Translations under genes and position numbers: made by a program
NCBI GenBank assembly: GCA_958299035.1
Contig: CATQJL010000112.1
Coordinates: 16,096,880-16,160,879, forward strand
DNA from: Cylicocyclus nassatus
Taxonomy: Eukaryota; Nematoda; Chromadorea; Rhabditida; Strongylidae
Direction: 5' to 3'
Length of the DNA stretch: 64,000 nucleotides
The notes under the pieces: model-generated
Databases searched by the model: none
Seen by the model: the letters and a program-made list of their open reading frames with translations, nothing else
What the model was told of the DNA's origin: nothing
In this document: piece by piece, positions 55,631 through 64,000 of the stretch
Numbering within the stretch: the first letter of the stretch is position 1
Layout of the letters: every line of letters starts with the position of its first letter

Positions 55631-56390
55631 TAGAATAAATCACCGATCGTTTTGTTTGAAGTAAAGTTAGCTAGGAAGTTTGAAGCTGTTCCAACTAATA
55701 AAATTTGAATGTTGCTTTCAGAATGTTGATTAGAGTCAAATCCTCCAGAATATCAACTGCAAAAGATACGAAAACATGTAATCACTAACGTCAGTTTTCC
55801 AATATAATTCAAAATATTGGTTACACATTCAAACAACTCCACGAACCTGTCCAGGATTTATTGCTAGGAAACAGAGTGTGTAAAAAATCCCACTGTATTC
55901 CCACAAGTATTCAACTTGGAAATCTTTTTGGATGACAACTTGTTTTTCTTTTCTAGCGTAATTCACTAATAAGAAAAAAGCCGCATGATTTACTTCTAAC
56001 TGAGCGAACTTGTGAAATCAGCTTTTTAAGCAATTTGGGAACTAGACATTGGGGGGGGGGGAGAGATGTTGAAATTGTGTGCGTAGTTTTGTGTATCGAT
56101 CCATATTAGGTTACCAGTCATTTTTTTGTATGGCAACTGCTTCAAGTTCTTTTTCTGAATGCTTTAACCTATTCTGATATACTGTGATGAAAAGAATGTG
56201 ATTGACTACAGTCTTTTTTTTCGTTTATTCTCGCGAAGCAAACGAAGATTCTGCAAAAAAGTGTCGGGTCTTTTTAAGAGCTTGAGTTTGGCGCAACTCT
56301 ACTACATGCAGAATCTTAAATAAAGCTCTCATATCCTTGCAGTATATCTAATGATAAGGGAAAGTGCAAAAAAAAAGGCAGCGGGCGCTG

Positions 56391-56612
56391 TGCTGGAGCT
56401 CGCGGAGACAGCAGACAGCAGTGATGCACTTTCGTCTGGCGGGGGTCCCCCCTCTGCGCCGCCGAAGCGGGAGTCCCCCCTCCGCGCCGCCGGGTGGGGG
56501 CTGCTGGAGCTAGCGGATACAGCAGACAGCAGAGATAAACATTCGTCTGACCGGGGTCCCCCCTCTGCGCCGCCGAAGCGGGGGTCCCCCCTCCGCGCCG
56601 CCCTTTCTTTGA
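56391..56612 (+). repeat. GC-rich direct repeat, two ~117-bp units
   Basis: Two units starting CTGGAGCTCGCGGAGACAGC (56391) and CTGGAGCTAGCGGATACAGC (56507) each carry ACAGCAGACAGCAG, TTCGTCTG and then GGGGTCCCCCCTCTGCGCCG and GGGTCCCCCCTCCGCGCCGC. The unit contains a GGGGGTCCCCC palindrome twice. Frames on both strands are open because of the repeat composition; I do not call a gene. Confidence 0.75.
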
Positions 56613-56872
56613 ACAGATAAACATCCGTCTGGCGGGTTGTTTATCGCCGCCGTGATCTTTGAATTCCGAGGCCTGTTCTTAGACGATGTTGATCAAATGG
56701 CATATGGATGGCATAACCCAAAAGCGAATCATTACGCAAGCTAATTTTCGTATAGTTCGAAGCGCTTTGACACTTGCAAAAGCAACTCAACTTTCATTGT
56801 TGGTGCAGGTTAGTTTACAATTTGATTTAGATCATTATTATCATTATATTTATACAACATAATTTATTATTC
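56613..56872. other. Spacer between GC-rich repeat and satellite
   Basis: Unrecognised; no gene. Confidence 0.35.
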
Positions 56873-59800
56873 AATGGTTTGTAAGCAGCACGTAGGGCAA
56901 CTCAATCGTGCAGGGAAACAGATTTTATACGCTTGGGGCAGTTCTTATAATTTTTAAACGGTCTTCAAGCGGCACTTAGGGCATAAACTTTCACTTTAAA
57001 TAGTTACTAGCGGTCTGTAAGCGGCACGTAGGGCAATAGGGCAACTCGATCGTGCAGGGAAACAGATTTTCATAAGCTTGGGACGTTCTTGTAATTTTTA
57101 AACGGTCTTCAAGCGGCACTTAGGGCATAAGCTTTCACTTTAAATAGTTACTAGCGGTCTGTGAGCGGCACGTAGGGCAACTCGATCGTGCAGGGAAACA
57201 GATTTTATACGCTTGGGGCAGTTCTTATAATTTTTGAACGGTCTTCAAGCGGCACTTAGGTCATAAACTTTCACTTTAAATAGTTACTAGCGGTCTGTGA
57301 GCGGCACGTAGGGCAACTCGATCGGGCAGGGAAACAGATTTCTATACGCTTGGGGCAGTTCTTATAACTTTTAAACGGTCTCCAAGCGGCACTTAGGGCT
57401 TGAACTGTCTTCTAGATATAGATATTATTGGTTTGTAAGCGGCACGTAGGGCAACTCGATCGGGCAGGGAAACAGATTTCTATACGCTTGGGGCAGTTCT
57501 TATAACTTTTAAACGGTCTTCAAGCGGCACTTAAGGCATAAATTTTCATTTTAAATAGTTACTATCGGTCTGTAAGCGGCACGTAGGGCAACTCGATCGT
57601 GCAGGGAAACAGATTTTATACGCTTGGGGCAGTTCTTATAATTTTTGAACGGTCTTCAAGCGGCAATTAGGTCATAAACTTTCACTTTGAATAGTTACTA
57701 GCGGTCTGTGAGCGGCACGTAGGGCAACTCGATCGGGCAGGGAAACAGATTTCTATACGCTTGGGGCAGTTCTTATAATTTTTGAACGGTCTTCAAGCGG
57801 CACTTAGGTCATAAACTTTCACTTTAAATAGTTACTAGCGGTCTGTAAGCGGCACGTAGGGCAACTCGATCGGGCAGGGAAACAGATTTCTATACGCTTG
57901 GGGCAGTTCTTATAACTTTTAAACGGTCTTCAAGCGGCACTTAGAGCATAAATTTTCATTTTAAATAGTTACTATCGGTCTGTAAGCGGCACGTAGGGCA
58001 ACTCGATCGGGCAGGGAAACAGATTTCTATAGCTTGGGGCAGTTCTTATAACTTTCAAACGTTCTTCAGGCGGCACTTAGGGCATGAACTTTCATTTTAA
58101 ATAGTTACTAGCGGTCTGTAAGCGGCACGTAGGGCAACTCGATCGGGCAGGGAAACAGATTTCTATACGCTTGGGGCAGTTCTTATAATTTTTGAACGGT
58201 CTTCAGGCGGCACTTAGGGCATGAACTGTCTTCTAGATATAGATATTATTGGTTTGTAAGCGGCACGCAGGGCAACTCGATCGTGCAGGGAAACAGATTT
58301 TATACGCTTGGGGCAGTTCTTATAACTTTCAAACGGTCTTCAAGCGGCACTTAAGGCATAAATTTTCATTTTAAATAGTTACTATCGGTCTGTAAGCGGC
58401 ACGTAGGGCAACTCGATCGTGCAGGGAAACAGATTTTATACGCTTGGGGCAGTTCTTATAATTTTTGAACGGTCTTCAAGCGGCAATTAGGTCATAAACT
58501 TTCACTTTGAATAGTTACTAGCGGTCTGTGAGCGGCACGTAGGGCAACTCGATCGGGCAGGGAAACAGATTTCTATACGCTTGGGGCAGTTCTTATAATT
58601 TTTGAACGGTCTTCAAGCGGCACTTAGGTCATAAACTTTCACTTTAAATAGTTACTAGCGGTCTGTAAGCGGCACGTAGGGCAACTCGATCGGGCAGGGA
58701 AACAGATTTCTATACGCTTGGGGCAGTTCTTATAACTTTTAAACGGTCTTCAAGCGGCACTTAGAGCATAAATTTTCATTTTAAATAGTTACTATCGGTC
58801 TGTAAGCGGCACGTAGGGCAACTCGATCGGGCAGGGAAACAGATTTCTATAGCTTGGGGCAGTTCTTATAACTTTCAAACGGTCTCCAAGCGGCACTTAG
58901 GGCATAAATTGTCATTTTAAATAATTACTATCGGTCTGTAAGCGGCACGTAGGGCAACTCGATCGTGCAGGGAAACAGATTTCATACGCTTGGGACAGTT
59001 CTTATAACTTTCAAACGTTCTTCAGGCGGCACTTAGGGCATGAACTTTCATTTTAAATAGTTACTAGCGGTCTGTAAGCGGCACGTAGGGCAACTCGATC
59101 GGGCAGGGAAACAGATTTCTATACGCTTGGGGCAGTTCTTATAATTTTTGAACGGTCTTCAGGCGGCACTTAGGGCATGAACTGTCTTCTAGATATAGAT
59201 ATTATTGGTTTGTAAGCGGCACGCAGGGCAACTCGATCGTGCAGGGAAACAGATTTTATACGCTTGGGGCAGTTCTTATAACTTTCAAACGGTCTTCAAG
59301 CGGCACTTAGGGCATAAATTGTCATTTTAAATAATTACTATCGGTCTGTAAGCGGCACGTAGGGCAACTCGATCGGGCAGGGAAACAGATTTCTATACGC
59401 TTGGGGCAGTTCTTATATTTTTCAAACGGTCTTCAAGCGGCACTTAGGGCATGAACTGTCTTCTAGATATAGATATTATTGGTTTGTAAGCGGCACGTAG
59501 GGCAACTCGATCGGGAAGGGAAACAGATTTTATACGCTTGGGGCAGTTCTTACAATTTTTGAACGGTCTTCAAGCGGCACTTAGGTCATAAACTTTCACT
59601 TTAAATAATTACTATCGGTCTGTAAGCGGCACGTAGGGCAATAGGGCAACTCGATCGTGCAGGGAAACAGATTTCTATACGCTTGGGGCAGTTCTTATAA
59701 CTTTCAAACGTTCTTCAGGCGGCACTTAGGGCATGAACTTTCATTTTAAATAGTTACTAGCGGTCTGTAAGCGGCACGTAGGGCAACTCGATCGTGCAGG

Positions 59801-60972
59801 GAAACAGATTTCATACGCTTGGGGCAGTTCTTATAACTTTCAAACGTTCTTCAGGCGGCACTTAGGGCATGAACTTTCATTTTAAATAGTTACTAGCGGT
59901 CTGTAAGCGGCACGTAGGGCAACTCGATCGGGCAGGGAAACAGATTTCTATACGCTTGGGGCAGTTCTTATAATTTTTGAACGGTCTTCAGGCGGCACTT
60001 AGGGCATGAACTGTCTTCTAGATATAGATATTATTGGTTTGTAAGCGGCACGCAGGGCAACTCGATCGTGCAGGGAAACAGATTTTATACGCTTGGGGCA
60101 GTTCTTATAACTTTCAAACGGTCTTCAAGCGGCACTTAGGGCATAAATTGTCATTTTAAATAATTACTATCGGTCTGTAAGCGGCACGTAGGGCAATAGG
60201 GCAACTCGATCGTGCAGGGAAACAGATTTCTATACGCTTGGGGCAGTTCTTATAATTTTTGAACGGTCTTCAGGCGGCACTTAGGGCATGAACTGTCTTC
60301 TAGATATAGATATTATTGGTTTGTAAGCGGCACGTAGGGCAACTCGATCGGGCAGGGAAACAGATTTCTATACGCTTGGGGCAGTTCTTATATTTTTTAA
60401 ACGGTCTTCAAGCGGCACTTAGGGCATAAATTGTCATTTTAAATAATTACTATCGGTCTGTAAGCGGCACGTAGGGCAATAGGGCAACTCGATCGTGCAG
60501 GGAAACAGATTTCTATACGCTTGGGGCAGTTCTTATAACTTTTAAACGGTCTCCAAGCGGCACTTAGGGCTTGAACTGTCTTCTAGATATAGATATTATT
60601 GGTTTGTAAGCGGCACGTAGGGCAACTCGATCGGGCAGGGAAACAGATTTCTATACGCTTGGGGCAGTTCTTATATTTTTTAAACGGTCTTCAAGCGGCA
60701 CTTAGGGCATAAATTGTCATTTTAAATAATTACTATCGGTCTCTAAGCGGCACGTAGGGCAATAAGGCAACTCGATCGTGCAGGGAAACAGATTTTATAC
60801 GCTTGGGGCAGTTCTTATAATTTTTGAACGGTCTTCAAGCGGCACTTAGGGCATAAACTTTCATTCTAAATAGTCAGCAACCGATTGTGCAGGGAAACAG
60901 ATTTCTATACGCTTGGGGCAGTTCTTATAATTTTTGAACGGTCTTCAAGCGGCACTTAGGGCATGAACTGTT
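56873..60972 (+). repeat. 137-bp satellite array with six-monomer higher-order period
   Basis: About 30 head-to-tail monomers of ~137 bp. Each has GTAAGCGGCACGTAGGGCAA, CTCGATCG, CAGGGAAACAGATTT, TACGCTTGGGGCAGTTCTTA and GTCTTCAAGCGGCACTTAGG. Two monomer classes exist (ending CTTTCAYTTTAAATAGTTAC or CTGTCTTCTAGATATAGATA). Rare variants recur 820 bp apart (GCGGCAATTAGG at 57661 and 58481; TCTATAGCTTGG at 58026 and 58846), so blocks of six monomers were amplified together. Some monomers carry an extra GGGCAATA (57025, 59640, 60195, 60477, 60760). AGCGGCAC(G/T)TAGGGCA occurs twice per monomer, suggesting an older, shorter ancestral unit. Confidence 0.95.
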
Positions 60973-61129
60973 TTTTCGATATCTTTCTTATATATAAACT
61001 GGAAACATCCATCGAGACGACGAAAACCATACCTTGTTCTTCCACCCTGGCGCCCCCCTTCAGCGTTGCGGAGGGAGAGTTGTTGACAGTGTGAGCACGC
61101 GAGAAATCACGCTCTCTCGCAGAGGTTAA
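60973..61129. other. Spacer after the satellite
   Basis: Unrecognised; contains CACGCTCTCTCGC and a short TATATA stretch. Confidence 0.35.
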
Positions 61130-61545
61130 AGGCAGTGTCTCACCAGAGTTAAGGTCGCGCGGATCTTCGCATAGTCTATCATAGGGACCCCCAAATAGGC
61201 CATTGCAACAAGTCCCATTCAATTTGACCCCCTCCACGGTGAGAAAAATTCGCTCAAAGTGGTACGCGGAGAGCGAATTAGTACGCGCGGACGACTCCTT
61301 CGGTCTCCCCCCTTACGCGTTTGAACATGTCCCTCCACTTGGCCATCCACCCTCCCCTCTGTTGCTGCCACTGTGGGAGGCTGAAGTTGGAAGGTACAAC
61401 TCGTCCACGTTGCTTCCGCGGGGCCTCCAGAAAACGGGGTTTTTGGGAACGTCGTGCGATTTTGAGCCCATACAGTGCTAGACACTGTCCGACAGGCTTG
61501 CAAAATGCAAAAATCTCGGCAACTAATTTTGGTGAGACACTGCCT
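61130..61545. mobile_element. MITE with TTAA duplication, AGGCAGTGTCTCACC ends
   Basis: AGGCAGTGTCTCACCA (61130) pairs with GGTGAGACACTGCCT (ending 61545), with TTAA on each side (61126-61129 and 61546-61549). TTAA duplications are typical of piggyBac-type elements; no transposase is present. A second, degraded member lies at 7075-7476. Confidence 0.8.
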
Positions 61546-61990
61546 TTAAGGACGACGAGAATTCTAGAGAAACGGTGTACTCCCATCCGCAGGCAAGCTA
61601 GAGAGGAGAGAGTGTCTCGACATTTGTCAATTGATCACACCCTATAGGCATGCGATGACGGCAGGTGTTTTGACTTTGCTTGCGATGACAAATTGTGATG
61701 AAATACCGTATATTCGGTTTGATCACGGCCCTCACAGCTGTAGCATACCTACTGCTTACATACACAGTTCCACTTCTTTTCACGTCCTTAGCTACATTCC
61801 TCCTTCATTCTAAAGACTCCCTTGCCCCCCGCCCCCTCTCCCATTTTGCATAACAGTTTGGTAGGAAATCTGAGCATTGTAATTCTTCATAGAATAGTCG
61901 TCAGAGCTCAATATTTTGTGAAATGTTGACGAAAATCCCAATCCGAAGAGCAATTGAACAGCAAAAGTGGGTTTTTGGCACGTTCTTTCT
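61546..61990. other. Unrecognised stretch
   Basis: No gene or repeat recognised. A CTTGCCCCCCGCCCCCTCTC pyrimidine-rich run occurs near 61820. Confidence 0.35.
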
Positions 61991-61994
61991 CTGC

Positions 61995-62490
61995 TGCTGA
62001 CCAGTTTTTAGAGCGAAAATTCTTGTTTTTTCTCATAATTTCCACCAAAACCGGTAAAAACCTCGATTTCTACAAAATTTCAGCCACAGAAAATGCATTT
62101 GCTCCCGGAGTGAAGACCCAACATGGAAGCTGTGGTCTCGCTGGTTGAGCTCCGGCAAACTTTCTCTGTGGCTGACCTATTTTTAGAGCGAAAATTTTTT
62201 GTTTTTCCCACAATTTCCACCAAAGACGGTAAAAACCTCGATTTCGACAAAATTTCAGCCAGAAAATGCCTTTGCTCCCGAGTGAAGACCAGCATGGAAG
62301 CTGTGGTCTCGCTGGTTGAGCTCCGGCAAGCCTTTTTGTGGCTGACCTGTTTTTAGAGCGAAAATTTGTTTTTCTCACAAGTTCCACAAAAACCTCGATT
62401 TCGACAAAACTTCAGCCGCAGAAATTCTGTCGAAATCGAAAACACCAGCCTTCCTTTGCTCCCGGAGGAAAGACCCACCATGCATCTGCA
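61995..62490 (+). repeat. ~172-bp tandem repeat, three degenerate units
   Basis: TTTTTAGAGCGAAAAT occurs at about 62005, 62179 and 62349, each followed by ACCTCGATTTC and TTGCTCCCGGAG-type text and GTGGTCTCGCTGGTTGAGCT in the first two. Open frames across it are repeat by-products. Confidence 0.85.
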
Positions 62491-62726
62491 TTGGTCAGCA
62501 TTTTGGGAAAGCGATTATGTTGATTTTAAGTGAGCAACGAAAGAAGTAAGTGTATCAAGTAAGTGAAATCTGGTGGTGGCATTTGGAGGGAAAGATCAGG
62601 TATTTTTTTTGTGTCTACCTGCAAAGTCTGATTTTTGATTTATTTAGCTTCTTCAGAGAGGAGATGTGAACACCGTTTATAGTTAGATGCAGTCCCAACT
62701 AAGCAAATACTAATGTATCTGCCCCG

Positions 62727-62757
62727 ACCCACTTACAGCGGCCCGTAGGGCCGCTAG
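62727..62757 (+). repeat. GC hairpin ending CTAGT (possible Helitron 3' end)
   Basis: AGCGGCCC, GTA, GGGCCGCT forms a perfect 8-bp stem, ending in CTAG followed by T. This is what a Helitron 3' end looks like, though here the CTAG overlaps the stem. The 5' end was not found. The hairpin shares AGCGGC.CGTAGGGC with the satellite monomer at 56873-60972. Confidence 0.4.
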
Positions 62758-62762
62758 TCTTT

Positions 62763-62764
62763 GA

Positions 62765-62832
<68 letters not shown>
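62763..62832. repeat. TA dinucleotide microsatellite
   Basis: About 70 bp of TA repeats with two interruptions (TACATA, TATGTA). Confidence 0.95.
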
Positions 62833-62833
<1 letters not shown>

Positions 62834-63086
62834 CTTACCGCAAAAGATGCGGAGAGTTTACGCTAACTTTCTTTTATATGTCTAATGATGTAAGAAATCT
62901 TTGTGATTTTCGTTGCATAGACATATATACGAAAACGCAGCTGAGAATCCTCACAAAAATTACCTGTTACTAAAAAAATCAGGCGCCATATTGCTCAAAT
63001 CCATACTGTTCTTTTGTCAATAGCTTTTTTTGTGAAAGTGCAGCGCTGTAATTAACTGTTCAGTGTATCTCTCCTAGAGTTGAGAA

Positions 63087-63979
63087 ATGACTGAAATCGA
63101 ATTGCCCGATGCACCTGAAGAGCAGAGATCGGCGATTGGCAAAGCTGTCGATCGTCTGAGGAGTCTGAACAAAATCGTGCTCATCGTTATCGCTGTTGTA
63201 ACCGCGGCATTACTTGGATTGGCAATTGCAGCGGTAGGATTTCTTTGAATTAATTTTGATTTTTAAATCAATGTCCACTCAAATTGAGAAATCTTTCATG
63301 TTGTACGATAGTGTGGCCCCTAATTAAGTAATCCAAATCTGGCCGCAAAACATGAATTCCGAAGCGAGAAAATCACTCCAGAATGTAGGCACGGCCTAGG
63401 TGGCTCCGTCCATCAAATTCGGTGATCTGAAGATAAAACGCCCAAAAGTTGGGCTTCAGTATACCTGTAGTTGTCATGAATCCACCCCTTCGTTATAATT
63501 ATTAGATTTTCGGCGTTTCTGTCTACCCTGAAGCCAGTTTCGAAATGATATTTGCAGACCACCCATGTTGATGGGCGGAGCCACTTGGGATACTTCTTCC
63601 TACTGGGGCGATTTCTCGCTTTGGACTTTATGTTTTGCAGTGGAAGTTGGGCGATTACCAGTTAGGTGCCCCGCTATTGAACAGCATCAAAACCTCAGAA
63701 TCTTGAGGCTCCCGCCAGAGTGCCGAAGTTATGCGCTACGCCAGCATTTCGATCGATACACGTGCATTTCGTTAGCTCTCAGCTAGCCCCGCCCCAACGA
63801 AATACACGTGTATCGATCGAAATGCTGGCGTAGCGCTGGCATAACTTCGGCACTCTGGCGGGAGCCTGAATTTGTTTGAAGTGTGCATGTGAATCAGCGT
63901 CTACCCAAATTCTATGCTTCTTTGATAATGTTGCCCACAGGCAGGAGATGAAGTGAATTATGGTGGTCCGGTTTATTGA
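63087..63979 (+). CDS. Small single-pass membrane protein, two exons, 61 residues
   Basis: Exon 63087-63233 reads MTEIELPDAPEEQRSAIGKA, VDRLRSLNK and then a hydrophobic stretch IVLIVIAVVTAALLGLAIAA (residues about 30-49). After a 707-base intron (donor GTAGGA, acceptor GCCCACAG), exon 63941-63979 reads AGDEVNYGGPVY and a stop. Total 186 bases, in frame. The upstream CTCTCCTAG at 63069-63077 is a plausible splice acceptor, possibly for a trans-spliced leader. An acidic N-terminus, basic residues just before one transmembrane helix and a short C-tail suggest a tail-anchored or single-pass membrane peptide. I do not recognise a family. Confidence 0.72.
63706..63867. repeat. Near-perfect 70-bp-arm palindrome in the small gene's intron
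   Basis: AGGCTCCCGCCAGAGTGCCG at 63706 pairs with CGGCACTCTGGCGGGAGCCT ending 63867. The arms continue through AGCATTTCGATCGATACACG with very few mismatches, with a loop of about 22 bases (63774-63795). Probably a young MITE; TSD not evident. Confidence 0.85.
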
Positions 63980-64000
63980 AAGGTCTTTAGAAGGGGAATG

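Larger units (their letters stand above)
49735..56324. repeat. Tandem segmental duplication, copy 2 (~6.59 kb)
   Basis: Direct head-to-tail repeat of 43143-49734. All internal MITEs are present at the same relative positions, so the duplication is younger than those insertions. It ends at AATCTTAAATAAA; unique sequence (GCTCTCATATCC) resumes at 56325. Confidence 0.93.

Noticed and set aside
56873..60972. Possible CRISPR-like array of regularly spaced repeats
   Set aside because: The whole 137-bp unit is conserved, without unique spacers, and the context is eukaryotic. It is a satellite.
62761..62973. 70-codon frame starting MIYIHIYIYIY
   Set aside because: Translation of the TA microsatellite.

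Overview
The window is eukaryotic nuclear DNA and looks like a nematode. Short coding exons are separated by introns with GT...TTTCAG borders, two tandem TAK1-like kinase genes share exon structure, and RTE-type and CR1/Jockey-type LINE remnants, a Penelope-like element (PLE) and many TA-flanked palindromic MITEs fill the rest. The exact 3' RTE protein motif (RWARHIMRRADD, EWIPREAKRP) resembles elements I know from strongylid/hookworm genomes, so a strongylid parasitic nematode is my best inference; no species can be fixed from this sequence alone.

Layout. 1-5,971: foldback and dispersed repeats plus one hAT-type MITE. 5,972-16,380: six exons (C-lobe and tail) of kinase paralogue A, stretched by a 9.5 kb repeat-filled intron; the N-lobe exons are not in the window. 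16,395-19,681: a PLE with reverse transcriptase, GIY-YIG endonuclease and two inverted terminal hammerhead ribozymes, inserted just inside the next intron of gene A with a 12-bp target duplication. 19,682-29,200: MITEs, a tRNA-like dispersed repeat and a GC-rich dispersed family. 29,380-31,570: a dead CR1/Jockey-like LINE interrupted twice by Helitron-like units. 32,730-33,440: an RTE fragment. 35,453-42,941: kinase paralogue B, whose 13 predicted exons join in frame to 484 residues with all kinase motifs and a C-terminal coiled-coil tail. 43,143-56,324: a ~6.59 kb segment present twice in tandem, almost identical. 56,391-62,835: GC-rich repeats, a ~4.1 kb 137-bp satellite with a six-monomer higher-order period, a TTAA-flanked MITE, a 170-bp tandem repeat and a TA microsatellite. 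63,087-63,979: a complete two-exon gene for a 61-residue single-pass membrane protein.

Function. Only kinase gene B and the small membrane-protein gene look like intact host genes. Kinase gene A may still be transcribed but is partial here. Two tiny predicted reading frames inside the duplicated segment (a 38-residue zinc ribbon and an 85-residue basic protein) are candidates. Everything else is mobile or repetitive DNA, with several clear nested insertions.
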